A DNA stretch of 64,000 nt from contig CM055826.1 in assembly GCA_029582265.1 (NCBI GenBank), forward strand, positions 36,464,127 through 36,528,126, in the 5' to 3' direction. The position numbers and the translations under genes were made by a program. The DNA is from Zoroaster sp. YZ-2022 (Eukaryota; Echinodermata; Asteroidea; Forcipulatida; Zoroasteridae). Positions 11,741 to 22,419 of the stretch are shown piece after piece; the first letter of the stretch is position 1, and each line of letters starts with the position of its first letter. The notes beneath the pieces were generated by a model, which worked only from the letters and a program-made list of their open reading frames with translations, was not told where the DNA came from and did not search any database.

Positions 11741-12572
11741 TCAATCATCACTGTCTGAATCCGATAGGCCTATCTGCTGTTGCTGCATTCGTATCAGTTT
11801 CAGCTGCTCCAATAAAACCAGTCTCTGTAGCTCAGCTGTCGAGAGTCCCTCAGTTTCCTCTGTTTCTAGAAGAGATGATGTTTTTCTCTTTTTCACGGGC
11901 CTTCAAGGAATCACATCAGTTTCCTTCTCTGTCATGTGACTATGAGGCGGAGACTTCATAAGCGTCTTGGATGTGGATGGACCGGGCAAATCTGGTGTAG
12001 AGGCGTTACCTAAGCCAACATGTATGGCACCTGAAAGAATGGCAAATCTCTTCAGTCAAATAGTAACAAATAATTCCAGCATACAAAATTACATTTAATT
12101 CCAGGCCAAATTATAGGCCGAATATACAAGTTATAGCCCCCCCTTTTTTTAATTTTTTTTTTTTTTTAAATAATTGGTCATTTACATTTTACTCCACTGA
12201 TCACCGAACAACTTGCGTCTGCATCAGGTCCAGCAGCAATTTCTCCCACTCCTTCAGTTTTATTGGTTTGTTTCCTGTCTTTGACACATCAGACTTCAGT
12301 TTCACATCGCTCTTCATGTTGTTAAGCTTTTTCATGATTTGCTTGTCTGTCAGGGAGATGCCAGTTGCGCGCTGATACTCAACCGCCATTTTCTTGAGTG
12401 CACACTCTTTCTCTGCTTTTACTTTAGGTAACTGGGACTTCGCAAGAAGCACCTTGTATCGTTTTACAAGTTTCACAAAAAGATTTTGCTTGCAATTTGC
12501 AGGTGCAGATAAGTTGTCTTCATCGTGCAGATTTTCAGGGTCAGAATCACTATTGCTATACATATCAGCCAT
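11741..12572 (-). pseudogene. Harbinger Myb/SANT-like partner protein, two exons
   Basis: Exon 1 (12572 to about 12201) starts MADMYSNSDSDPENLHDEDN. It continues with helical NLFVKLVKRYKVLLAKSQLP, KMAVEYQRATG, LTDKQIMKKLNNMKSDVK and EWEKLLLDLM. This is the second protein of Harbinger elements, which brings the transposase to the nucleus and the DNA ends (family knowledge). A second exon on the same strand (12030 to 11741) follows an acceptor TTCTTTCAG. It reads GNASTPDLPGPSTSKTLMKS, then KKRKTSS, LSTAELQRLVLLEQLKLIRM and a closing SDSDSDD before the stop. A TGA at 11903-11905 interrupts it, and the exon 1 donor phase does not match cleanly, so the copy is probably dead. Confidence 0.75.
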
Positions 12573-12882
12573 GATGAGATTTCATTAAACCACCCCTGTT
12601 AGCTTACGGTTTGCTCTGTTTGGGTCTCTTCGTACACACAATGGAGTCCCTATTGTTATAAACTATTCGGCTATGCATTCAACCACAAGTGTGAAGCATT
12701 TACTACGATTTCAATTAGCAAATGCTGAACAGTAAAACCTAATTTTTATTCATACGAATTCAAGCATTTGCTTTTCCTTAATGCTTTTACTCCAAAGTAA
12801 ATGCTTTTACTGTTTGCTTAAACTTCCTAGCATTTACTAGTTTTTATCCATACGACCCATTGTGTGGGTAGAACCCTAGACA

Positions 12883-13108
12883 TTAAAGGGACAATATCGT
12901 CACGATCAACAGGGCATGGAATCGGAGTGCTAGTTTTAGATTAACTCAGTGACTAGCAATAATACCCCACATGATAAGGTTATATTACCATTGCTGCTGC
13001 ATAAATGAGCCAGTAATTTTCAGTCACTGTGTTCATCTTACCAACTAGGACACCGATTCCATGCCCTGTTGAATGTCTACTGTGATCATGACAATACTGT
13101 CCCTTTAA
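12883..13108. mobile_element. TTAAAGGGACA MITE, copy 2
   Basis: TTAAAGGGACAATATCGTCA at 12883 and ACTGTCCCTTTAA ending 13108, with the mirrored AACAGGGCATGGAATCGG block. It sits 20 bp beyond the Harbinger right end. Confidence 0.85.
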
Positions 13109-13139
13109 GGCAGTGTTCACAAACATTATCGCCTAGTTA

Positions 13140-13966
13140 AGCCCTTTTCACACGAGCGCCGATAACAAAGGTCCTTGGTAATGGGTGCCAGTTGTCTGTC
13201 GCCTCGTTTGCGATTTTTTAACAAACTTTCACACGACTTCCACTCACGCCACAACTAATGTCCCTCGTTTTCCATGGAGGGTCAAAGGTCATGATTGTGC
13301 GATCCAATATTTCACTGGTACCGCGCGCAGAGCTTATTCACTGAACGCTTTCTTCTACGTTACCAGTGGTTTTCCCGCGAAGATAGATGCGTTGTGCGAA
13401 GTCAAACGTTACTTTCTCACCCACCTTTTGTTTTTATTTCCTTCCCATTTCCCGACAATTTTATTCTCGTTTTATTATGGATATCGAATCAAGTATACTT
13501 GCAACAATTCCGACGGATTCACAGAGCCAGATTTCTAACGTAAGGCCATCCAACGAGAAAAATAAACGTGTCCGGGCCAAGAAAGTGTCTTGGAGTTACG
13601 ATGAAACCGTTTTATTCACTGATCAACGTGACGCGTGATGGGGACGTACAATTCAAGTTGTTTACCAACACACATCCGGGATTATTGCAAGCTGATCTAG
13701 TGACGCGTTCTGCACATGCGAAATGATACCGCCAAAGCAAGGGTCCCCTGTTTGGGCGCACGAAGCATTTTACACGACCTATCGTGCCGATTTTAACATC
13801 GTTGTGATTTTTTGGAGGAGGTCTTGATCTCTGTTATAAATAACGAGGGTCTGTGGTAATTATTTAACAAGGATAGCTTTCACACGACTGGGATTTGCTA
13901 TTTTTTAACATGGATGCGATTTATAGTCAAGGTCCCTTGTTAAAACGGTCTCGTGTGAAACGGCCT
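13140..13966. mobile_element. Harbinger-derived element, AGCCCTTTTCACACGA family (B1)
   Basis: The left end AGCCCTTTTCACACGAG and right end CTCGTGTGAAACGGCCT are inverted and flanked by TTA at 13137-13139 and 13967-13969. A TWA 3-bp duplication is the PIF/Harbinger signature. Subterminal words GCGATTTTTTAACA and TTTCACACGAC recur inside. It holds a Myb/SANT N-terminal fragment (13477-13638). Sister copies are at 37520 and 43929. A longer relative is at 19396. Confidence 0.8.
13477..13638 (+). pseudogene. Truncated Myb/SANT-like N-terminus in B1
   Basis: The frame starts MDIESSILATIPTDSQSQIS and reaches KKVSWSYDETVLFTDQ. WxxDETxxL is the first helix of the Myb/SANT (trihelix-like) DNA-binding domain. 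The relative on the minus strand of the 19.4-20.9 kb element reads WTYDETIQLI and continues through the domain. Here the protein ends right after this helix because of an internal deletion, so it cannot bind DNA as a full domain. Upstream, a longer open frame (13185-13538) in another phase is probably leader. Confidence 0.55.
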
Positions 13967-13999
13967 TTAGCCAACAGAATTCACAAGATTTAAAATTGT

Positions 14000-14926
14000 T
14001 TTCTGAAAGGATTTTTTTTTTGGTTTATTAGTCAGACTTGTCAGTGATGTAAATTCTTTCTTCTCTGTTTACTTACAGATTTGTTTGTTGTAGCTGGCCT
14101 CTCCGCTCTGGTATTGTAACAGCAGAGATAGGAATCCCCTTTGGCAAATAAACAGCTCGGTTAGGTCTTCGTTCAGCACAGACTGCATCTAGATATCATC
14201 ATTGAGTCGACTTAAGCTGTAAATAGTTGGACTTGGGCATCATTTACGTAAGTAGTATCACTTGAAATATTTCGGCATTTTCAATTATTTTTTAGTGAAA
14301 TAATTTCCAAAATTAATTTCTGTCATCCAAAGACTTTAAACAAATAATAATAATAATCTGCAAATTACAAAGTATGGACGCATTTACAGAAATGTTGTAT
14401 ACTGGCTCAGGCCTTGACCTTAAGGATTGAGAGGGTACAGCCACTTCGGCCTTGGCTGCCTCAAAATTTCAAGGCCAACCTGAGGGGCACTGTGGCCAAC
14501 TCGGTGGGGCACCACGGCAATGGCCGCGGGGGCCGCGGTTAAGATCGAGGCCTACTGGCTCTGTGTGGTTATATCTTCCCTCTAATCTTCTACAATCTGG
14601 CTCGGTTGCTTTCTATTTCAACCACTTGTTAATCTTCCCTCAAGTCATACATAACATGCAGCCAAAACAAGTTGAGATTGCATAGCCACAAGATACCAGA
14701 GTTCATCTCGGGAAAATCCTATGATCCTGTAAGATTGCAGCTTTGTCATCAAACCCCTGTGATGATACCAAACATCCTTAGCTATTATATTCCATCTAAC
14801 ATGCTGTCATTTTTGAGAATATATATGAAATACATGTATTATTACAAATTTGAAATGCATCACGGCTGTCATCTATTTTCCACATTAGGTTGACTGCAGA
14901 ACATTTTGAATATGTGTGTGGGTCAC
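14000..14926. other. No gene; GC-rich palindromic patch
   Basis: Around 14437-14560 the base composition turns GC-rich, with AAGGCC words and the near-palindrome GGCCGCGGGGGCCGCGG. No coding signal is recognised. The rest is AT-rich and featureless. Confidence 0.4.
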
Positions 14927-16180
14927 TCCATGAAGTTGGGGCACATGGGTACATTGCTACCTTGTAGTTATTTAACCATGTTTAAGTTGTTGGTGTTAAA
15001 TGTTTCAAGGTAATTATTTTTTTATAATGAAAGCTGGTATAGAAATGTAGCTTTTGAGGAAAAGGGAGATTTTTCTTTTCTTTTGTTTTATTTTATATGA
15101 CCGAAAATTTGTCCGTGTCCAGTGCCATTTTTATAAAAATTGTGACATACAAAGTGTTCCAATTTTATCTCATTATTTTCAAAGAAAATATACTGCGAAC
15201 CAACAAAAACCATGCTTATCCGTTTTTTTACTTTTCAAATAGCATATAAATAATAAAATATTAGTTTAAAAATTTTCAGATTTTCAACGCCATATCGGCG
15301 AATTCACGCGTACCGGCTACATGGGGTGTCCACGTAAAATAAACACGTAGCATCGGTATTCCCCACTGCTCACGACTCGAAGATATACTTTCATTGGGGA
15401 ATCTTGTTTCACGGCTTTAAAAACATCCATAAATCACAATGAGAAGTAAAACTTGAAGTGTGATTGCAAATTTCCATGCGATTGGGAAATATACGATCGG
15501 TTGTTATTTGGGTGTCCGCGAGTGAAATGTAAGCATCGGTAACTAAAACGCTCGCATAAATAAAACACCACCCATTTTGAAATGGTACCGGCCATAGGTT
15601 GACCTCGGGAGGTCATGGCACTCGTTCGAACCAATACCTGTGGCAAAACCGCTTACATAAGCACAGTACGATTGACTGTGTGTGGGGTGTCCGCATGTAG
15701 CGTCGGTGTCCCGGAACTACCACGAGGATTGTTCCGTTCCGTATCACTATTTACGGCATTCGGGAATGTCGAGCGTAGTCCCGCTGGTTGCCTGCTTTCT
15801 GCACAACGCATATGTAATCACTACAACGGCAACCAACGAAAACGATGACTCATCGCCTGCCACGCGTAACGAATTTTCCTATTGGCTCCTTCCATAGACT
15901 ACGATATAACGAATTTTCCCATTGGCTCTCTGGTACACGCATGGCATAGACTACGATCTACGTGAGTGGATTCTGATGTCGCTGGCGCTAAACGTTGCAA
16001 CAGTTTTTTCAGAAGTTTTGAATAAATCTGTGTATCGAGGTCCGCTCACTAAAACTGACAATGACCAGACCATTTTCGCTACGAACAATAAAGGTTTTTA
16101 GGTTTCTGTTTCTGTCTGTTTACCAACGATTTTTGCTTAGTTGTGCATTGTGTTTTGTTCTTCAAGATCATACCTCGGCG

Positions 16181-16237
16181 TATAAGCCGCAGGCAACTTT
16201 TACCGTGTCAAAATCAACGATAAGCCTGCGGCTTATA
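16181..16237. mobile_element. Small palindromic MITE, TATAAGCCGCAGGC arms
   Basis: TATAAGCCGCAGGC at 16181-16194 and GCCTGCGGCTTATA at 16224-16237 are exact complements around a 29-nt loop. Flanking CGG / CCG and TACGGTA suggest longer degenerate arms. Confidence 0.55.
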
Positions 16238-16644
16238 TTCCGAAATTACGGTACATTTTTTAAAATTTATTTTTACAGTTGACAGAATGTAGCATTTGTC
16301 CTCCTTAATCGAAAGGAAACAAGTGGTAATTTCAACAGCAACAAAGGGTGATTTTGAGTGCAAAATTGACTTGGAGTTTTTAAGTATCGCTGATTTCAAA
16401 GTTCATCTCATATACTGTCATAGTTGTTTTCCCGTGTCCGGATTTTTCGTAGATCTAAACGATTTTTAGTTTAAATTAATCTTACTTTAGTTATTGTTCC
16501 AGATAGTCATTTATGACAGACATGGCGCATTATAAATGTACACCACTATTATTATTATAAACATGTTTTAACTAAAAAATAATTGTAAAACAATTGCACA
16601 AAAAATTTAAAATTATCTACTCTACATGGACATGGTTCATGGTG

Positions 16645-17215
16645 TCCATGTAAGCATAGGTATTTGGGAAAAAAGGGTTAAGTCAAAATTTTAGTCTGAT
16701 TAAGTCTAGCATTATATAACAATACATGACTAGTGTATGTTTTAACAAACTGATGTGATGCTATGATTAAACTTTTCTTTAAAGAGAGACAATTAGACAA
16801 CATTTCAACAATGTATACCTACACTACATGGACACCGTGTCCATGTAGCATAGGTATTGGGAAATGGTTTGCACAGATGTGTAATTTTAGTCAGAGTAAG
16901 TTTCTATAACCATAGAACATGACTAGTGTATATTTTAACAAACTGATGGGATGCTATGATTAAAACTTCTTTGAAGGGGGACAATAGACAAAGATTTCTA
17001 CATTATATACCTATGCTACTTGGACACGGTGTCCATGTAGCATAGGTATTTGGAAAAAGAGGTACTCATAATATCCGATTTTAGTCTGAGCAAGTCTTTA
17101 TTGTTATATAACATGATAGTGTATGCTTTTAACAAACTGATGGGATTCTATGATTCACATTTTCTTTAACGAGGAACATGTAACAGAATTTCAAGTAATT
17201 ATTGCCAAATTTTGT
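16645..17215. repeat. ~190-bp tandem repeat whose units have inverted ends
   Basis: GTGTCCATGTAGCATAGGTA begins near 16838 and 17029. A variant lies at 16650 and a lone copy at 17391. Units share TAACAAACTGATG, ATGCTATGATTAAA and ACATGACTAGTGTAT. Each unit ends with the complement of its start: TACCTATGCTACTTGGACAC directly precedes GGTGTCCATGTAGCATAGG at about 17011-17052. The array is therefore head-to-tail copies of a TIR unit. Confidence 0.75.
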
Positions 17216-17591
17216 TAAAAACTATCAAAAAAGCTCAATTGTCATGTCTTGTTAGGGTATTAAGTGGTCAATAATAGTAATGTTAGTTTTATGTTATTAT
17301 TACACTCCCTGAAATGGTTATTAAACATTGGATAAAGTTGGAATATGATGAACTGTTTACAAAATAAAACACAAGAAATATGACAAAGGTGTCCATGTAG
17401 CATAGGTATTTTCACCAGCGTCAGTCTCTCATTGAACAAGGATCACTGATGATCAGGAAACAATCAGCAATAATGTGTTTTGATTTTTCTTAATTGAATA
17501 TTTGGAGAAACTAAAAATGGTAAAATTATATAAATATATTGATTTTGAAAATTCAACCCTTATGTCACACTTTGTGCCCCAACTTCATGGG

Positions 17592-17811
17592 GTTTTTACT
17601 GTCATTTTGACCACCCTGAACAATACAAGACAATGCTTTTACTGTCAACTCATTTTGACCTGTAAATGTACTTGCTACACGTGGTTTGACAGTGTTTGAC
17701 TTTTAAGTGCACTAGATATACATTTGTAATGTACAATATACCTTGGCAAGTACATGTATATCAACATTTTGACTGGTTTTGACCCTTGCAGTTATATACA
17801 TGTAGGAGGGT
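17592..17811. mobile_element. TTAA/CCCTCCTAC MITE, left-truncated
   Basis: It contains GTCATTTTGACCACCCTGAA, TTTGACAGTGTTTGAC and the right end GTAGGAGGGTTAA. The same sequence in full is at 49912-50224, and inverted at 58637-58927. Confidence 0.7.
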
Positions 17812-17936
17812 TAATGACACAATGGAATGAACTGATATGTTCATAGATTGCTTTCTGTACATGCATTTACAAACGTTTTAGTAATGGAGTACAGTTCCTT
17901 TAATCAACATGAAATCCGACAGGAATAATAGATAAA

Positions 17937-18080
17937 ACTTGTAGCTTTGCATGGTGAGGATGATAAGTAAGACTAATTGCGGTGACACCATGTGGAATCT
18001 CAATTGAGTAGTAATTAGTTCTGAAAAGAACTGGGGGTACAACTCGACGTTTTGATCAGTATGCTCTGATCGTCCTCAGG
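17937..18080 (-). mobile_element. Penelope-LTR-like repeat with decayed hammerhead core
   Basis: CTTTGCATGGTGAGGATGAT through GATCGTCCTCAG matches one arm of the foldback at 34444-34680. On the minus strand it holds CTGAGGA, stem GATCAG/CTGATC, then AAAACGTC where the intact copies have GAAACGTC. Confidence 0.5.
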
Positions 18081-18507
18081 AATAATAGAGTAATAATAAG
18101 TGACAAAGTCTAGAACCAATCCATCACGATTCTCAGCATGCTTCAAAGAGCTTGATATTATTACTCCATAGTCAGTTAAAACTATCTGAGCTCATTGGGG
18201 ACTACACACAGCCCTGTTCAACTGTACCTCGTCATCCGGCTGATCAAATACAACAACCCGCTCAACCCTCAAAGGAACGGGTTTATACTCCTGGGTGAAG
18301 AGAAGCAATTATGGTGAAGTGCCTTACTCAAGGACACGAGCCCGGTGATCATGGCCAGGATTTGACTGCACACTCTGACGATTCATCAGAAAACAAGAAT
18401 GATGGTCTTGATTAAATTGCCCAATTGCCCATTAAATTGCCCAACAGAAAAAAACTGTTCTGTAACAAAAGGTTTGTGTTTCCCCCCAAACCAACCTGCC
18501 CCGAGCC

Positions 18508-18909
18508 TAAGCTTGGGCGATACCGATTTTTTTTCATCCACGATACATTGTATATCGTCAAACGTACATGTATATCGTGATTTTCGATAATATCGCGATT
18601 ATGTTTTTCATTCATGCATGATTGCTTTAGAGCCGATAACCACAGTTATGTACCCCTCTACAAGCGTCACAATAAATCGCAAATTCGTTTGCAGAGAATG
18701 TACATGTACAATGTACATACTTCTGAAGTACATGTAGTTCGCTTTTGTTTCCATGGAATTGACTCAACGGCGATTTTTTTTATTTTTTTTTATTTTTATT
18801 TATTTTTGATTTGCCAATATCTAGATAAATTAAAAAGGTTCTCGATATCGTAATCGAATTAAAAAAGGTATCGCGATATTCAATATTATCGTGTTATCAC
18901 CCAAGCTTA
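18508..18909. mobile_element. TIR MITE, TAAGCTTGGGYGATA ends
   Basis: TAAGCTTGGGCGATACCGAT at the left faces GTTATCACCCAAGCTTA at the right. Many ATCG-rich words (ATATCGCGAT, GATATCG) give further internal symmetry. About 400 bp, no coding content. Confidence 0.7.
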
Positions 18910-19079
18910 CCCATGCCCTGTATTCAGGGACAGTCTTTTCAGTCAATAAACTGTGATTACTGATACACATGTCTACATTTATATTCAGGAGAAGTGCAAA
19001 TACCTTTTGCAGAGCTGAAACTTCCATACCTTAAACAGAAAATACACATTAAAAAAATAATTTCTTAATTTATATACAT

Positions 19080-19392
19080 TCTACACTGTATGTATCATGG
19101 AGAAAGGATCATCCCTTGTAACCAGGACCAGTAGCTCACTCTGCTTTTTATATCGTTTTCTTTTATGTTCATTTCAGACCTGACTAACTTCCACCTACTC
19201 TTGTGTCTATGTATAAATGTTGTTTGTATTCTGTCTCATTTTACCTTTGAGAAAGAACCTGCTAGGTTCGAGACGTAAGGCCAATAACATTTATTTTGGC
19301 AGTATCGCAGGTTAAAAATAAAGCAGTGAGTTACAATTGACCGATTGACCAATGACCAAGTCCTTGTGTAAGCAGCACATGTACATGTACTC
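19080..19392 (+). repeat. Unassigned, with decayed hammerhead-like motif at 19248-19285
   Basis: TTTGAGAAAGAACC, loop TGCTA and GGTTCGAGACGTAAGG reproduce the layout CTGANGA-stem-GAAACGTC with mutated core bases (stem GAACC/GGTTC intact). It is probably a remnant of a Penelope-like terminal repeat. No gene here. Confidence 0.3.
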
Positions 19393-19756
19393 TAAAGCCC
19401 TTTTCACACGAGGGAAATAAGCAGGGGGTCCATGGTCCTAAGAACACAACGTTGTCAAATACACTTCCTGTGAAATGTAAACTCTGCTCTGCACAAACAC
19501 AGGTCCGTAGTCTTTTCCTGACCACGGTCGAGACCAGCAACAAAAAAACACACCGTTGTGAAAGTTCACCACGATAGGCCATGTGAATGAACAAACCGCA
19601 CAGAGACCAAGGACCATTGTTTCGCGAGAGCTACCACGCATGCGCGCAAGAAGAAAATTTCCCAGGATGCCTTTAAATCAAGATGACGACGCCCGAACAG
19701 TTAATGATGATGCTTTTGTTGCTAAGTTTAATGTGTAGAAAACGTCAAAACAACAA

Positions 19757-19885
19757 CGGGGTGTGGGTTCGAGCCCCGGTCGTGACACTTGTATCCTTGA
19801 GCAAGGTACTTAACCATAATTGCTTCGTCCTTCGGATGGGACGTAAAGCCGTAGGTCCCGTGTGTTGTATAATGCACGAAAAGTG
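19757..19885 (+). repeat. Truncated tRNA-derived SINE
   Basis: It starts at a B-box-like GGGTTCGAGCCCC and continues with CCTTGAGCAAGGTACTTAAC, CTTCGGATGGGACGTAAAGC and CCGTAGGTCCCGTGTG. It lacks both the A-box half and the (ATT)n tail. Its body differs from the adjacent SINE, so it is another subfamily. Confidence 0.65.
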
Positions 19886-20249
19886 GATTGTCGTGGCCGA
19901 GTGGTCTAGTGCACTGAACTCAAGTTCTGGTGTTGCCAGCAGCAGAGTGTGGGTTCGAGCCCCGGCCGTGACACCTGTGTCCTTGAGCAAGACACTTAAC
20001 CATAATTGCTTCTCTCCACCCAGGGGTTAAATGGGTACCTGTGAAGGCAGAGATGGTTTGCTCTCTATGCGCTAGAAATGGCAGCAATTGAGCTGTATAC
20101 TCCCCAGGGAGCTGAGATGGTTTCAGGAATGATTTATGAGCCTTATGAGCCTTATGAGCAGGGATAATAATATAATGCGCCTTGAGCGCCACTTAGTTGG
20201 TGGATACGTGCGCTATATAAATCTATACATTATTATTATTATTACTATA
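19886..20249 (+). repeat. Complete tRNA-derived SINE
   Basis: A tRNA-like head has an A box (TGGCCGAGTGGT) and B box (GGGTTCGAGCC at 19951), followed by CCTTGAGCAAGACACTTAAC, a body with CTCCCCAGGGAGCTGAGATG, and a tail CGCCTTGAGCGCCACTTAGT then GCGCTATATAAA with (ATT)n. The tail resembles the 3' end of the CR1-like LINE at 8.9 kb. It splits the host element B4. The same SINE is at 24945-25243. Confidence 0.8.
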
Positions 20250-20338
20250 GAAGGCGGACGATGTTCTACCGTCGAAGAATGCTGCCGAGGCACAGAAAAC
20301 GTGCCAGAATGAACGACTTCCTGCCCCGTCCACTTTTG

Positions 20339-20568
20339 TCATTCTTTTTCTTCACCTCTCGGTATTTTCTTTTTCCCCCGCACGTCTTTCCACACTTTGT
20401 GGTTGTGGACGAGACCATCCAGCTTTTTTTGGACTTCAGTGGAGCCTACCACCGTAATCAGCTGGATGGTCTCGTCGTACGTCCATGTGCTCCGCTTTTG
20501 GTTTTTTTCTTCGATGAAGTTTTGGACATTTGCTCAAAAATTACCGATTCTATATCGTTTTTCACCAT
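20339..20568 (-). pseudogene. Myb/SANT-like protein of element B4, frameshifted
   Basis: From the ATG at 20568 the minus strand reads MVKNDIESVIFEQMSKTSSK and KKTKSGAH. After a shift near 20490 it continues WTYDETIQLI, VQKKLDGLVHNHKVWKDV and a basic RGKKK stretch to the stop at 20339. The order WT.DET..LI - KLDG - HNHKVWKDV is the three-helix layout of Myb/SANT-like domains in transposon partner proteins. It starts with DIES like the truncated copies at 13477, 37860 and 44268, supporting common descent. The frameshift makes this copy non-functional unless it is a sequencing error. Confidence 0.6.
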
Positions 20569-20889
20569 GTTTTGCACTGAGCTGTGAGAGTGGTAGAGAG
20601 AGAGGACGGACGCTAACAATAAACATACAATACAATAGCGCGGGAAAATGAATGGTAATCAATACATGCAATAGCGATTCCATGCTAGCTGTACGGATAC
20701 CAGTTAACTGCACTATAAACAATGTTGACCTTTGACACCCCAAAAGACGAAGGCTATGTGACACGGGACGTTGGTTTCTTCACCGTGTGAAAGGTCGTAT
20801 CCGAGTTTGACCAACGTCCGTGGTCAATACAACTGGCGCCCGAGACCAAGGACCCTAGTTTGCGTTTGTCGTGTGAAAAGGGCTTAATA

Positions 20890-21151
20890 ATAAGCAAGCA
20901 TCAAACTCACTTGGCTGCAAAGTACAGGTTACCCAGCCATATACAATAACACATAACCTTATCTAGTGGTCATTGAACTGACTGTTCATAGTGTTGTGAT
21001 CCTACAGTCAGTCCACAATGTCTTATTTAAACCAGTGCTTATGTGTTCCGCTTGAGTGGTTTTGCATAACACTTGTTTCCAGGATCCTTTGTGAGTAGGG
21101 GAGGAGAGAGTTGAATAGGTATTAGTTGCAATGAGTGATTCTATCTACTGA

Positions 21152-21187
<36 letters not shown>

Positions 21188-21514
21188 TGTGTGTTTGTGT
21201 GGGTGGTCAGTGATACTCGATTCATGGAGATGTCTTCTAGAAGCAGGGTCTTTCTTCCCAGGATATGCAAGTCAGGATGGGGTGATTGTAAAGTACAGAA
21301 TGCAAGTCATTGACCTGCCATTTACACGTATAATTGTACATGTATGTATGTACAATCAATTAAAATTTCAAATATCCCATGAAATATTTCTGTCTAAGGT
21401 GATATCATTTTATGGTTTGCGAATAAATTTTTGTTTTCTTGAGAAATAAATTCCACATTGGAATGAATACCAAAATCTGAATCCATTTTCACTTTTTTCT
21501 AGTTCACGGTATAA
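20890..21514. repeat. Unassigned with (TG)n microsatellite at 21155-21202
   Basis: A TG run with two TTTG interruptions lies in otherwise unique DNA. No gene is recognised in the stretch. Confidence 0.7.
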
Positions 21515-21734
21515 TTAAAGGGACAGTATCGTCATGATCAGAGCAGACTTCCAACAGGGCATGGAATCAGTTAATTAAAATGAACAGAGTGACTGAAAAT
21601 TACTGGCTCATTTATGCAGCAACAATGGTAATGTGACCTTATCATGTGGGAATGTTATTTTCAGTCACTGAGATAATCTAAAACTAGCACTCTGATTCCA
21701 TGCCCTGTTGATTGTGATGGTACTGCCCCTTTAA
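21515..21734. mobile_element. TTAAAGGGACA MITE, copy 3
   Basis: TTAAAGGGACAGTATCGTCA to ACTGCCCCTTTAA with the usual AACAGGGCATGGAATCAG mirror. It is flanked by different DNA from the other copies. Confidence 0.8.
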
Positions 21735-22084
21735 ATAACTGAAACGTTTACTGGTTGGTAACACTGCTTTTATGGGTATTCATACTCTCTTTGACTCGAG
21801 CACAGCGTGAATAGTTTGTTGAAAACAAGGGGAAAAAAGGGGAAATGAAGCGACAGACTCGTCTCCAAAATATGCAATGTGTAGACTAGATATTGATTTC
21901 TATTGTAGTTTACGTATTAATTTTGTGCTGTCAAAATTTCATTTGAATGGTGGACTGGTTGTGTGCTACCATACTTCATTGTATATTATGCAAACAAATT
22001 TCAATGTATGTACACTATTATTCCCCACTTGTAGACACGGATTTAAACCAGTGATTACGAGTAAATCCTTTTTTTCTTATAAGC

Positions 22085-22400
22085 TTTAGGGCTTTATATA
22101 AGATTTAAGGCTTTGCATGGTGGAGTATTGATATCGTTTTGGTTTGTGAGTAACACCATGTGTTTATCTCAACTATCGCTAAGTGATGTACAAGTGCTGA
22201 AAAGAACCTTATCACACAACTCGTATCTTGACTGCCGCTAAGTGAGATTATGGTTCAGGGGAGAACCAGTATCGGGCAACTCGTTTCTCAACTTTCGCTA
22301 AGTGAGGAGAATGTGGTTCAGGGAGAACCATGGGGACTTCACAGGGTCTTCTCTACGTTTTGATTAGCATGCTCTAATCATTGTCATTAGTTTGCTTTCC
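22085..22400 (-). mobile_element. Diverged Penelope-LTR-like repeat
   Basis: GGCTTTGCATGGTGGAG, ACACCATGTG and CTGAAAAGAACC match the order of the 17937 and 34444 copies. Near 22350-22390 the minus strand reads CTAATGA, stem GATTAG/CTAATC, AAAACGTAGAG, a decayed hammerhead-like core. A word containing TTCGCTAAGTGAG is locally repeated three times (about 22175, 22230, 22295). Confidence 0.4.
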
Positions 22401-22419
22401 TTAAGATTGATATCAAGAG

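Larger units (their letters stand above)
9957..12862. mobile_element. PIF/Harbinger transposon, full length but disabled
   Basis: Ends CAATGGGTCGTAT at 9957-9969 and its complement at 12850-12862 are followed on both sides by ATAAAAACTAG. Both flanks carry many copies of AAGCATTTGCTTTTAC-like words in both orientations, which look like subterminal transposase-binding repeats. Inside are a transposase on + and a Myb/SANT-like gene on -, convergent. That two-gene content is the hallmark of PIF/Harbinger elements. I could not confirm a 3-bp target duplication. Both genes are damaged. Confidence 0.85.
14927..17591. mobile_element. ~2.7-kb TIR element, GGGTCACTCCATGAAGTTGG ends
   Basis: The left end GGGTCACTCCATGAAGTTGG is opposed by GCCCCAACTTCATGGGG near 17573-17591. 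The subterminal ATGTCACACTTTG on the right is shared with the element at 8153-9091. Repeated GTGTCC...GGTA words occur at about 15328, 15511 and 15685, and as a clear tandem array at 16645-17215. ORFs inside show no recognisable transposase. The right end is cut by the next MITE. Confidence 0.5.
19396..20884. mobile_element. Harbinger-derived element (B4) with Myb/SANT gene
   Basis: AGCCCTTTTCACACGA at 19396 and TCGTGTGAAAAGGGCT ending 20884 are exact complements. They are flanked by TAA at 19393-19395 and 20885-20887. This is the cleanest Harbinger-type target duplication in the window. It carries a Myb/SANT ORF on - and was later invaded by SINEs at 19757-20249. No transposase ORF is recognised. 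Confidence 0.85.

Noticed and set aside
13185..13538. 117-codon frame conserved in three Harbinger-derived copies
   Set aside because: Conservation reflects recent copying. The frame lies upstream of the Myb/SANT start and differs in length among copies, so it is likely leader.
19886..19970. Genuine tRNA gene
   Set aside because: A and B boxes are followed by a SINE body and (ATT)n tail, and the acceptor stem does not pair; the same holds at 22420, 42920, 43195 and 58928.
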